Shown here one piece after another: positions 46,904 to 56,500 of a stretch of DNA of 64,000 nucleotides (positions within the stretch are counted from its first letter, which is position 1; every line of letters starts with the position of its first letter). A program made the translations under genes and the position numbers. The notes under the pieces were generated by a model. That model was not told where the DNA came from. It saw only the letters and a list, made by a program, of their open reading frames with translations, and searched no databases. Source of the stretch: Paraflavitalea sp. CAU 1676 (lineage in GTDB: Bacteria; Bacteroidota; Bacteroidia; Chitinophagales; Chitinophagaceae); contig NZ_JARHUJ010000012.1 of the NCBI RefSeq assembly GCF_029223285.1, positions 62,001 to 126,000 on the forward strand, read 5' to 3'.

Positions 46904-47055
46904 ATGAAGTAATATAGCAAGATTAGCGCATATCAGTGCAGCATTTGTTAACGAGTTATTCACTCTATGTTAGTATCCTCATTGGGGAAATGCGCTTTTT
47001 CCCTAGGGAGACATCCTTCGAGAGCCTGTTTTTACCAATGAAAAGCACCGTTCAC

Positions 47056-49848
47056 CTATGTCAGTTGCTTCAATGCCCGCTCTATATTGACCCCTTTACC
47101 AAGCACTGGTTTGAAGAGATCGCCCGTGTGTTTGATACGTGTAATCGCATTGCTGATCGTGAATTTTTCCATTTGTAAACCCTTCTTTACTTCGCTCCAC
47201 TCGAGGGGCATGGATACTGTTGCGCCGGGTTTGGGTCGTAGCGAGTAAGCCGCTGCCAGCGTGGCTTTGGGCCTGTTTTGCAGGTAGTCTATATAGAGCA
47301 TTCCCTTCCTGTTGCGGGTTAGCCTTTCGATGCTGGTGAAGCTAGGCAACTGCTCCTGCACCCGGGTGGCGATCAGCTTCCCGAAGAGCTGGCATTCGTC
47401 GTAGGTATAACGGACGCCCAGCGGAATGTACACGTGTATCCCTGTAGAACCGGAGGTTTTCGGGTACCCTTCTATACCCAGCTCATCCAGTACCCGTTTC
47501 ACCATTCGTGCCGTTTGCACCACCTGTTCGAAGGTATTGCCCTTGTCGGGGTCCAGGTCGAGGCAACACCAGTCGGGGTGGTCGGGGGTATCGATGGTGC
47601 TGTTCCAGGGGTTCATCTCGATGGAGCCCAGGTTGGCCATCCACATCAAACCCGCTTCATTGGTAGGAACCATGAAATTTTTATTGTCCCCCTCACTGGT
47701 ACGGTAAGGGAACTGCTTGATCCAGCCCGGAGCTTTACCCGTTACATCCTTCTGGTAAAAGCTTTTGCCCTTGATGCCATTCGGGTAGCGATTCAGCGAT
47801 TGGGGGCGGTTGATGAGGTAGGGCAATATATAGGGAGCTACCTGGTAATAGTAATTCAGCATATCCCGTTTGGTATATTTTTCCTTTGGCCAAAAGACCT
47901 TGTCGAGGTTGGTAAAAGAAAGTTCATGCCCGTCGATCTCCTTTACCTGTGTCGCTTCAGAGGGATTGAGCAGGCTGCGTCTGTCGGGTTTGCCTCCTTT
48001 GGTGAGCAGCTTCGAGGCGGGGTTCTTCTTCCCTTTCTTCGTCACTGCCTTTACATCTAGCGCTTTCTCGGCAGTAACAGACCGCGCTTTTTTGTCTTCC
48101 CGCATTCCTTCAAAGCTGGGGTGGCGCATGATGCCATCACTGGTCAATTCGGCATAACTCACTTCGCCCACCAGTTCCGGCTTTAGCCAGGTAACGGTGG
48201 CGTGGGGCGGGTTGGGGCGAAAGCGCGAAGGCTTATTGACATCGGGCGTATCGGTGAACGGGCAACGGGTCGTAGAGAGCCGTTTGAACTTTTGCATCAT
48301 TTCCCGCTGCAATTTATCATTGAAACCCGTACCTATTTTGCCAGTGTAATGAAGGCGGCTTCCTTCGTAAACACCCACCAGGAGGGCGCTGAATAGCTTG
48401 GGAGAATCGTCGTTACGGGTGTAACCGCCGATGACCACCTCGTGTCTTTTATTGGCTTTCAGCTTGAGCCAATCGCGCGTCCTTTCGCCGGGCACATAGA
48501 GGCTATCGGCCTTCTTGGCCATCACGCCTTCCATACCCATCCTGGCTGCTACCGCCAGGAATTCGGTGGCATTGCTTTCGAAGTTATCGCTGTACCGGAT
48601 GATCCCCTCGGCAGGTACCAGCGCTTGTAGCAACGCTCGACGCTCTGTAAGCGGTAACTCAGTCAGGTCGTGCCCATCGAGCCAGAGGATGTCGAATACA
48701 TAATAAACCAGTTCGCCGTCGGCCTCACTGCGCCAGTTCTGCAGGGAGCCAAAATGAGCGATCCCCTTTTCATTCACCACGCAGATCTCTCCGTCGATGA
48801 CTGCATTGATCTCCCAGGCTTTGACAGCTTCGTATACAGGATAGAACTTATCATTGAATGACTTCTGGTTGCGGCTAAGCAATTCCACTTTCCCTTTATG
48901 TGAAAGGGCCAGGGCGCGGTACCCATCCCATTTGATCTCGTACAGCCAGCCCGGTTGGTCGAAGGGTTCGCTTACCAGGGTACCCAGCATGGGTTTTATG
49001 TGTTTGGGAAAAGCGGCCTTAGGCGCCTGCGCCAATACGCTTACGGCTTTTTTTTTTCGTGCCGCCTTAACGGGGGCCGGCTTTGTATTGGAGTGCTTGA
49101 CAGGGGAGGCTGCCCGTTGCCTCGTAGAAGTGGCTTTGGTGGCAGCAGTCTTCCTGGCGGTAGTTCCTTTGCTGGTAGAGGAAGACTTTTTGGGCGCAGC
49201 CCTTTTTGCTGGGGTTGAAGTCTTCTTCGCAGAAGCACTCTTGGCAGATTTCTTTTGGCCGTAGATATGATCGCTGGCCTTCTCCACTTCCTCTATCGTC
49301 TTGTCCGAGATCACGGAACGTACCTTTCGGGTTACATCGGTGGGTTTGGCAAACTCATCACGGTGCTTGATCAGCAGCCAGGCATTGTTCTCAGCATTTT
49401 TTAACCGCACCAGGGCGAATTCCCCCTGCAGCTTATGGCCATAGAGCCTCACTTTGAGACTGCCGGACTTCAGTTGTTTCAGCAACGCTTTGCTGTCTTT
49501 ATCCTTGTCGCCCGAAGGTTCCAGTGGTTCGTAGGTGCCTTCATCCCACACGATCACCGTACCGGCTCCATAGTTGCCTTCGGGGATGATGCCTTCAAAA
49601 TTGCGGTAGTCATAAGGGTGGTCTTCTACCATCATGGCTAGCCGTTTGTCTTCGGGATTGGTAGAAGGCCCTTTGGGAACTGCCCAGCTTTTCAGTACAC
49701 CATTCATCTCGAGCCTGAAATCGTAATGAAGCCTGGAAGCGTCATGTTTCTGTATGACGAAACGAAGCGCTTTACCGCTTGCCCTGCCGCCGGTAGGTTC
49801 CGGTGTATCCTTGAACGACCGCTTTTTTTTATAGGTAGTTAAAGCCAT
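47056..49848 (-). CDS. ligD: Multidomain ATP-dependent DNA ligase D (PE-ligase-polymerase)
   Basis: A 930-residue enzyme for end-joining repair. The N-terminal 3'-phosphoesterase domain (about 1-195) has His41, Asp43 (RLHYDFRLE) and His77 (EDHPYDY). A Lys/Ala/Ser/Thr-rich basic linker follows at about 198-272. The ligase domain (about 285-590) has adenylation Lys306 in EIKWDGYR. The primase-polymerase domain (about 650-930) has the metal-binding LDLDPDKG and SGSTGIHVYIP. The order PE-Lig-Pol matches Pseudomonas-type LigD. No Ku gene lies in the window. It is divergent from the transglycosylase gene. Confidence 0.96.
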   Translation of the reverse strand: MALTTYKKKRSFKDTPEPTGGRASGKALRFVIQKHDASRLHYDFRLEMNGVLKSWAVPKGPSTNPEDKRLAMMVEDHPYDYRNFEGIIPEGNYGAGTVIVWDEGTYEPLEPSGDKDKDSKALLKQLKSGSLKVRLYGHKLQGEFALVRLKNAENNAWLLIKHRDEFAKPTDVTRKVRSVISDKTIEEVEKASDHIYGQKKSAKSASAKKTSTPAKRAAPKKSSSTSKGTTARKTAATKATSTRQRAASPVKHSNTKPAPVKAARKKKAVSVLAQAPKAAFPKHIKPMLGTLVSEPFDQPGWLYEIKWDGYRALALSHKGKVELLSRNQKSFNDKFYPVYEAVKAWEINAVIDGEICVVNEKGIAHFGSLQNWRSEADGELVYYVFDILWLDGHDLTELPLTERRALLQALVPAEGIIRYSDNFESNATEFLAVAARMGMEGVMAKKADSLYVPGERTRDWLKLKANKRHEVVIGGYTRNDDSPKLFSALLVGVYEGSRLHYTGKIGTGFNDKLQREMMQKFKRLSTTRCPFTDTPDVNKPSRFRPNPPHATVTWLKPELVGEVSYAELTSDGIMRHPSFEGMREDKKARSVTAEKALDVKAVTKKGKKNPASKLLTKGGKPDRRSLLNPSEATQVKEIDGHELSFTNLDKVFWPKEKYTKRDMLNYYYQVAPYILPYLINRPQSLNRYPNGIKGKSFYQKDVTGKAPGWIKQFPYRTSEGDNKNFMVPTNEAGLMWMANLGSIEMNPWNSTIDTPDHPDWCCLDLDPDKGNTFEQVVQTARMVKRVLDELGIEGYPKTSGSTGIHVYIPLGVRYTYDECQLFGKLIATRVQEQLPSFTSIERLTRNRKGMLYIDYLQNRPKATLAAAYSLRPKPGATVSMPLEWSEVKKGLQMEKFTISNAITRIKHTGDLFKPVLGKGVNIERALKQLT

Positions 49849-49974
49849 AAGACTGGTTTATACCACAGGCAAGCTTAAATAACGTGCCACCGGATGTGCC
49901 AATCAGGCGGGGCGCGAAATTTGTGTGTACCAGGGGATTTACAAGCATATAAACCGGAAGTAAATCAGCCGCGT

Positions 49975-50919
49975 ATGAAACAGTCGATCGTCCTGGTGCT
50001 TTTCGTTTGCCTGGTTGCAATAGCCTGCCTGCTGGCGGCATTTAAAGAACAAAAACAACAGGAACAACCCTTAGCTGCTGCCGGCCCGGCGGCTACTACT
50101 AAACCTGTTTTTCAGCCACCACCATTGCCCGATAGCATGAAGTTTGCGGGTGAATCGGTGCCGCTGTATCGCCGCGATATCCGTGAGCAGCTCGACCGGG
50201 AGGTATTGTATAATTATTATCAGCCCAATAATATCCTGTACATCATTAAACTCACCAACCGGTATTTCCCGCTCATCGAGCAGCGGTTAAAGGCCAATGG
50301 CGTACCGGCCGATATGAAATATCTCTGTGTGGCCGAGAGTAACTTGCAACAACTGATCTCAAAAGCTGGCGCCGTGGGGTTCTGGCAATTCATGTCAGAC
50401 ACTGCACCTGGCTACGGTCTGGAAGTGAATGCTTACGTAGATGAACGGTATCATGTGGAGCGATCAACGGATGCGGCCTGTGCCTACCTTAAACGGGCTT
50501 ATGACATGTTCGGGTCCTGGACCGCAGCCGCCGCTTCTTATAATTGCGGAATGGCGGGTTACCATAACCAGGCACAGTTTCAGCGTAAAATGAACTACTA
50601 CGACCTCAACCTGCCCGAAGAGACCAACCGTTATATCTTCAGGATACTAACTTTCAAATACTTCCTCTCACAGGCAGCTGCGCTGGGTTTTGTGGTACCC
50701 GAAGGAGAGGGGTACCCCGTGTTGCCCATACGGCGCATGGAAATACAGGATGGCATATCCAACCTCGCCGACTTTGCCTTACAACAGGGTATTACTTATA
50801 AAACATTAAGGCAATACAATCCCTGGATCAGGGGCCGAAGCCTGCCCGCCCGTAAAGGAAAAACCTATGTCATTCACCTGCCAGCCGACGCCGATGCTAC
50901 TACCGCAGCACCCCGCTGA
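49975..50919 (+). CDS. Lytic murein transglycosylase (MltD-like) with LysM-like end
   Basis: A 314-residue envelope protein. The ATG at 49975 gives a signal or anchor helix (MKQSIVLVLFVCLVAIACLLAAF), possibly a lipoprotein with Cys18. The SLT family 1 domain spans about 85-215: catalytic Glu121 in LCVAESNLQQLISKAGAVGFWQFM and the ASYNCGMAGY motif. A C-terminal LysM-like segment (about 257-305; ISNLADFALQQGITYKTLRQYNPWIRG) probably binds peptidoglycan. It cleaves glycan strands to form anhydromuropeptides in wall remodelling. It starts 126 bp from the divergent ligD. Confidence 0.92.
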   Translation: MKQSIVLVLFVCLVAIACLLAAFKEQKQQEQPLAAAGPAATTKPVFQPPPLPDSMKFAGESVPLYRRDIREQLDREVLYNYYQPNNILYIIKLTNRYFPLIEQRLKANGVPADMKYLCVAESNLQQLISKAGAVGFWQFMSDTAPGYGLEVNAYVDERYHVERSTDAACAYLKRAYDMFGSWTAAAASYNCGMAGYHNQAQFQRKMNYYDLNLPEETNRYIFRILTFKYFLSQAAALGFVVPEGEGYPVLPIRRMEIQDGISNLADFALQQGITYKTLRQYNPWIRGRSLPARKGKTYVIHLPADADATTAAPR

Positions 50920-50921
50920 CA

Positions 50922-51122
50922 TCAATCCAGCCGGAAGGAGATCTTGGCGATCACCCCATACGAAATGATCTTGTCGTCTTTCACATGGGCCTTAATGTCC
51001 TTGACAAAGACGGAGTCGATATTCCGGATGGTCTTGGCGGCCTCTTTAACGGCGTTTTGCAATGCATCGTCGATGCTTTTTTCCGACGAAGAGATCACTT
51101 CGATCACTTTTACAATAGCCAT
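50922..51122 (-). CDS. Dodecin family protein lacking the usual flavin-stacking tryptophan
   Basis: A 66-residue cytoplasmic protein with the dodecin layout: VKVIEVISSSEKSIDDALQNAVKEAAKTIRN, then three strands ending IAKISFRLD. Dodecins form 12-mers that store flavins or CoA. The position where Halobacterium-type dodecins have the stacking Trp appears to be Ser-Val-Phe (NIDSVFV), and there is no Trp in the protein. So binding of flavin may differ. It is convergent with the transglycosylase gene, 2 bp between stops. Confidence 0.88.
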   Translation of the reverse strand: MAIVKVIEVISSSEKSIDDALQNAVKEAAKTIRNIDSVFVKDIKAHVKDDKIISYGVIAKISFRLD

Positions 51123-51339
51123 AGTGTAAGATTTGAAATGAGTAAAGGCAAGGCAGGCACAATTATCATACCCCTGTGCCGGGCCGCTGCAATAGCCAGG
51201 TAATTGCGGCAGGGCCTCTACAACCTACCCGGCGGGCGCAGCCGGCGCGTGACGCAATTCGCCCGCTATATTGTCGGAGTAGTACTGCCTCCCGGCACGG
51301 ATTTGATAGTAGGTTTACAGTATCAAAAAAAGAAAGTAT

Positions 51340-51894
51340 ATGCCAGTTAAAAACTACATCGATCTGCCTTATCCGCATCTCGACAAACTATTAAAGGAAC
51401 TTGATGACACCGGCCGTGAGTGGCTGCAGGCGATTGCAGCCTTCAGTCAGCAACAAATTAACCAGATCCCGTTTGCCGGTAGTTGGACAGGCGGGCAGGT
51501 GGCTGAACATATTTACAAGTCTATTCAGGGCATACCCCACCTGATGGCCGGCAATACAACTGCCACGACCCACCGGAAACCGGATGATTACGTTAAGACC
51601 ATCGAGGATATATTCCTGGATTTTGATAATAAGATGAAATCGCCCGAGTTCATACTGCCCTCAGACGGGCCACATGACAGGAATCAATTACTGCAACAGC
51701 TTCGTGGCGTTTTCGATGACATAGCAGTCAGCTCCCGCACGTTGGATATGTCGTTTACCTGCACCGATTTCGAATTCCCGGGGGTAGGTCATTTCACCCG
51801 CTGGGAATGGGTAAGCTTTGCAATCTGCCACACCCGTCGTCATGCGCGCCAGTTACAGCATATACTAAAGCACCTCGCAACAGTACCCGCATAA
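51340..51894 (+). CDS. DinB-like four-helix bundle protein
   Basis: A 184-residue cytoplasmic protein of the DinB_2/YfiT type. Helix 2 has WTGGQVAEHIYKS, and the C-terminal helix WEWVSFAICHTRRHARQLQHIL provides two further His residues, giving the usual three-His metal site. Members act as thiol-dependent S-transferases (with bacillithiol or other thiols) or remain uncharacterised. It is convergent with the giant-protein operon, and its stop codon lies next to the 20-bp inverted repeat. Confidence 0.9.
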   Translation: MPVKNYIDLPYPHLDKLLKELDDTGREWLQAIAAFSQQQINQIPFAGSWTGGQVAEHIYKSIQGIPHLMAGNTTATTHRKPDDYVKTIEDIFLDFDNKMKSPEFILPSDGPHDRNQLLQQLRGVFDDIAVSSRTLDMSFTCTDFEFPGVGHFTRWEWVSFAICHTRRHARQLQHILKHLATVPA

Positions 51895-51897
51895 AAA

Positions 51898-51942
51898 GCG
51901 TACGTTATTTGTTGCTGTCCATCAGCAACAAATAACGTACGC
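51898..51942 (-). terminator. Perfect 20-bp inverted repeat, distal terminator of the giant-protein operon
   Basis: The 20-bp arms 51898-51917 and 51923-51942 are perfectly complementary around the loop TCCAT; each outer end reads GCGTAC. On the minus strand it is followed by TTTTTATG, a good terminator tail. It begins 3 bp after the dinB-like stop, so it may stop both convergent transcripts. Confidence 0.85.
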
Positions 51943-51953
51943 GCAGTACACAA

Positions 51954-51977
51954 AACTCCCCTGCAGGGAATGGAGTT
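51954..51977 (-). terminator. Proximal terminator of the giant-protein operon
   Basis: An inverted repeat AACTCC / GGAGTT encloses the smaller palindrome CCCTGCAGGG. On the minus strand it is followed by TTTTGTG, immediately beyond the stop of the 511-residue gene at 51979. It works in tandem with the 20-bp hairpin. Confidence 0.7.
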
Positions 51978-51978
51978 C

Positions 51979-53514
51979 TTATTGTAATAATGACTTCAGG
52001 GATTCCTTCAAAGCATGCTTCCTGTCGTCGTCAATAGGATGTTTTAATGCTTCCAGCAACGCGTCTACCAGTAACCCGTTAACGGGATGCGGCAGGAAAC
52101 TGTCTGGATGTGGTTCGGCCGGTAAATCTGCCATCTCTTCTGCAGTAGCTTCCCGTATGGTATTGGTGGGAGCTGCTGTAGAACCAATGGGAATCCACCA
52201 GGCCGTAAACTGGGGGATACCCACACTGCCGGTATACCGGACCAGCGAAAAGGTGGATCCATTGGCCATAGGCAAAGAAAGAGATGCCATGCCTGTGGTG
52301 AGGATGTTGCCTACTATTTGGTAATTGGCAGTTCCCGCAGCAAATAACCCAAGCTTTGAGTTGACGGCCAGCGCACCCCAGTAAGCAGCATTGGGCGATC
52401 CGCCCTGCTGGAAGGTAGTAGCATACACCACTACAAATCCATCGGAGGAAACTGTAAATGATTTCGATTGTTGAGAAGTATCCAACCCTTGCGCAGCTTT
52501 CAGCATGCTCACAGCGCCATTGATGGCCGTAGTGCCATTGATGGTGACATTGTTCAGTACCGTATTGCCGCTGGCGTTTAAGTTGCTGGTGCTTACTCCT
52601 CCGCTGGCGGTGAGCAGCTGGTTCACGGTAGCCGCGGCCAGGCTGGCGTTTCCACTTACACTCAGTGTATTGTTGATGGTAGTAGCGCCTGCTATGGTAG
52701 CTGTACTATTGGCTGTTAAGGTGCCCCCGATCGTTGTATTGCCCGCCAGGTTGCTGATGCCGGCGATACTTAATGAACTGCCCTGAATTTCGGGATTGGC
52801 TACCACTACCGTAGTGGTAAGGTCTCTGGTGACCGTTTCACCCAGGTACACCACAGTGGCGCGCAATAAGAAGGTCGTGTCATTGGTAAGTGCGGGTGAT
52901 GTCCAGGTGCGCACATTGTTTACTGGCACCGGATTCGCGGCTCCATAGTACATGTTATAGGTGGCCATATCCGATCCCTGCCAGGTAAGTGTTACGGTTT
53001 GCTTATCCTGTACCATCGGCACCTGCGGCGTAAAATTACCGAAGAAGAAGCCATAGGGAAACTTGGCTACACTAAAGGAGGCCGTGCGTACCTGTGATGG
53101 ATTGCCCTGACTGGTAGCGGTTTCATTTACATTGATGTTCACCGTACCCACCTGGTGGTTTACCGGAATATTGAAGAGCTGGAAAACAATCCCATTCGTG
53201 GTAACTGGTACCGTGTTGCCGGAAGCGGGCACCGCCGTGAACACACCCGAAGCCGTCATGGAAATATTCCACTGTCCTGCAGGACTGCTGTTATACAGGA
53301 TCGCCGCAGCGTCATTGGTTAATTGCTGTGCCAGGGTACCAATAGGAAGTACGAATTGGATCTGCGAAACATCTACTGCTACATTGCCTCCATTGGATAC
53401 TACAAAAGTAAGCGTGCCATAAGATTGATTGCCTGTTGCCGGACTTACCTGCAAGGGGTCGGGCAGGGTTGTGAGGCTGTAATTAAGCAGTGCATTGGTG
53501 GTGGATGGATTCAT
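51979..53514 (-). CDS. Fibre-like protein: Ig-like domains, beta-solenoid shaft and C-terminal head
   Basis: A 511-residue protein with no signal peptide. Residues 1-235 look like two Ig-like domains (LTFVVSNGGNVAVDVSQIQFVLPIGT; KQTVTLTWQGSDMATYNMYYGA). Residues about 245-338 are short G/N/T-rich repeats (NTTIGGTLTANSTATIAG, NTVLNNVTINGTTAINGAV) typical of trimeric beta-solenoid shafts in phage tail fibres and autotransporters. A head-like domain follows (about 340-445), then an acidic linker and an amphipathic helical tail to Gln511. It is the last gene of the operon, 23 bp after the 1207-residue gene, with an A-rich leader (AAACAAAAAAAATC). The function is unknown. Confidence 0.8.
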   Translation of the reverse strand: MNPSTTNALLNYSLTTLPDPLQVSPATGNQSYGTLTFVVSNGGNVAVDVSQIQFVLPIGTLAQQLTNDAAAILYNSSPAGQWNISMTASGVFTAVPASGNTVPVTTNGIVFQLFNIPVNHQVGTVNINVNETATSQGNPSQVRTASFSVAKFPYGFFFGNFTPQVPMVQDKQTVTLTWQGSDMATYNMYYGAANPVPVNNVRTWTSPALTNDTTFLLRATVVYLGETVTRDLTTTVVVANPEIQGSSLSIAGISNLAGNTTIGGTLTANSTATIAGATTINNTLSVSGNASLAAATVNQLLTASGGVSTSNLNASGNTVLNNVTINGTTAINGAVSMLKAAQGLDTSQQSKSFTVSSDGFVVVYATTFQQGGSPNAAYWGALAVNSKLGLFAAGTANYQIVGNILTTGMASLSLPMANGSTFSLVRYTGSVGIPQFTAWWIPIGSTAAPTNTIREATAEEMADLPAEPHPDSFLPHPVNGLLVDALLEALKHPIDDDRKHALKESLKSLLQ

Positions 53515-53537
53515 GATTTTTTTTGTTTAGTGATGAT

Positions 53538-56500
53538 TTAAATGATTTGATCCCCGCTTTTTTCTGCTTCTGCACCCGTTAACCTTAATAAACCCTGTCT
53601 GATGATAGGTTGTGCATTGTTGAATTGAGCAGTGGGGGTGGAGGGTGTAATGTCATAAGTGGCCCAGCCTGTCTGCCCCTCAAATTGCTGCCAGGACCAG
53701 GTGCCGTTCTTGAGCGATGGGCGTGGCATCACCACTGCAGTGTTGTCGGCTTTGGTGACCACTTCGGGGGTAACGGTATCACCCAGCAGGCAGTTGACCC
53801 TGAAGGTGAGGTCCATATGGGCAAAGGCGCCACCGACGAATCCCTGTGGTATACCAATACTGATCACCGGCAAAATGCCGGTGGTGGCATGAACGATGGA
53901 TCGCGGGTCCATCAGCATGGTGAGGTAAGCCGAGGTGCTGCCATCAAAAGGCAAGGCGATGGAGGGGCCGGTACCCACCGGCAGAATGTAGTTTGGATCT
54001 TCTACACGTGCCGGTACATTGGGTGTATAAAATCTATTGTAGCTGTTACCGGTGAAATAACCAACCAGTCCGTCGGATCGTTGCCCTGCCTCACCCATAC
54101 GTATATTGAAAGTATAGCTGGTTACAGGATTGCGGTTGGGGGCGAAGGTATAGCGCCAGCTGGGGTCGGTGATCACTGGTCCTTCCAGCTCATATTGCAG
54201 TTGAATGCGTACCATGGCAACCGGTCTGCCGGCCAGCAGGGTGAGGCCCATATCGGCCGTCGTTTGCCTACCGTCGATGGTAACTGCTGCCTTGTCGAGG
54301 GTTTCCAGCATGCTGTTAAATGCAGTGGGCCCCAGTTGCTGCATGGCCAGTAACATCTGGCCAAGGTGGTTGAGATCGGGATATGCTGGATTGTTGATCA
54401 TGTCGGCAATGGTCATGATCTTACTATCGGGTGCGGGTGTCCAGTTTACGACCTTTTGTTGCTGGTCGTTGGTAATGATCCAAACGCCACCGAGTATATT
54501 GCCTTCATTGTCGTAGCAGGCAATGCTTTCATCGAGGTAGTTGTGCAATAGCCAGGCGCAAATAGGATTGATGTCGGGCGAGAGTCCTAAAACCTTTTTG
54601 TCATCCGAGCAGGATACAAAGTCGAGGTTGAGGCGTGCCGGCTGCAGCAGCCGTGGGGGTAATTGCACAAACCGATATCCTTCCTGCACGATCACCGGAT
54701 GCTGGGGTTGCAGGGAGGGTGCCAGCAAAGGCTTGGTGGTCATTTGGGTTTGCGAATTGATGACCTCACAGGTTTGCCCGAATTTATCGACCACGTACAA
54801 CCGGCGGATGAGGAACTGACCGGCCCGCCAGTTTTGAAAGCCCGAAGCGGGCCATGGTTCGAATGGAGGTGGCGAGGTGGCGCCGGGTATGGGTACATAG
54901 GTGGCGCTGCTGCCCACGAGGCTGGATAACGACTGATTGGTAAAATAGGCTTGCTGGTTCAGTTCGGGTGATACGTTGGGATTGGGGTCGCGCAACGTCA
55001 TAGAAGGAGTAAGCCCTACAAATGATTGCGAAAGAAAGTCCCAGCTATCCGTTTGTGTAATGAATTCCTCCAATTGTTCAACAGCCGTATCGTCTGGATT
55101 CTCCCGTAAGAATTTTTCCATCTGAGCCCTGAAGTTGAAGCTGGCCTGCGGGGTCATGAAGATCATGCTTTGATACTCCCAGGTAGGTGCTTGGTTGTCA
55201 AAGCCGGTTCCGCCCCAGGTGTATTCGTTGCCGTCGAAGGTCCACAGGTCTGTAAGGCCATCGTCGTGCGCAATGGGATACCAAACCACATCCCAGAGTA
55301 ATACCAGTGGCGCCCAGGGTTGGGCCCAGGTGGCAAGGTCCAGGTCGGGGCAATAACCGGGCAATAAGATATGCTGGCCGCCCGTCATGGCCGCTTTTAC
55401 CAGGGCAATGATGTCTGGCTTGGAGCTGCCGAGCGCCGCCTGTGCAACCATGGCAGCGTTTCCCGGATCGAGCAGAAAGAATTCCTGCAACAGGTTCACC
55501 AGTTGCGAGGGCACACCCTGCATTCTCGAAGGAATGGGTATAATGGATTGTACTTGCGATAAGGTGATGGTCGTGTTTGCATCATACTGGAAGCCGGTGG
55601 CCAGCTGACTCATAAAGCGGCACACTAGTGCACCATGCGGCTTGAGCGGTGTTTCATTCTTAAGTCCCTGCATAAGTACTACGGGGTCATAAGCGCGGTG
55701 GAAAGGCCGGCGCGCAGATTGTTTGAGTATCCTGGTAGCCGGAAGATCTTTTGACTGTGCATAGATCGAGATATTGTCGAGCAGTTCGGTCTGCGTGTTG
55801 CCGGTAGGGACGGCCAATGCCAGTTGATCGACCAACTGCTTTTGCGCATAGACCTGCTTCAGCAGGCCCTGGTTATTGTTGGGGTCGAGCGCATGTTGGA
55901 ACTGTTGTTGGGAAGTACCAGATGGCCAGGGATTGGTTAAGCCATTCGCCTGTGCGTTGTTGTATTTCCACCAGGTTTGGTACAGGTTCCATTGCAGGGC
56001 GCTGAGGGTGCGCACGGCATCGTCGTAGGTTTGCTGGGCCTGGTTGAGGGCTGCCAGCCATAGTTCCTCCTTAGTGAGTTCGGTAGTGGATACCGGTGGC
56101 GGAGGGTCGCCCTGGTTGGCATCAACCGGTGCATCTACTATCTCCCAGTTATAACCTCCGGTGCGGGCGCCAAACCAGTTCTCCTGAATTTGCTGGGCCA
56201 GTTCAAATGCCGCATCGGGCAGATCATAACCAGGCAACAGGCCATATTGCAGGGCCTCGAGCAGCGACGCATCGATCTTGTCGTTACCCTGTGCCTGTGC
56301 AGCAATCAGGGTGGTCAGTGCATCCACCGCTGTATTGCCCAGCGCTATTTTTACATCGGTGCTGGCAGGCGTATTGTTAGGAGCAGCGCCGTTGATATCC
56401 CAATTGATGCCCCATACCATGCTGTGATAGAAACCATAGGTAGCAGTATCCGCACTGGGGGCTGCCAGTTGCCATCTTGCTTGAGATAAAAAGGCATTGA

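Noticed and set aside
47434-48060. 208-codon ORF antisense to ligD
   Set aside because: The opposite strand encodes the conserved polymerase domain, so this frame is a by-product.
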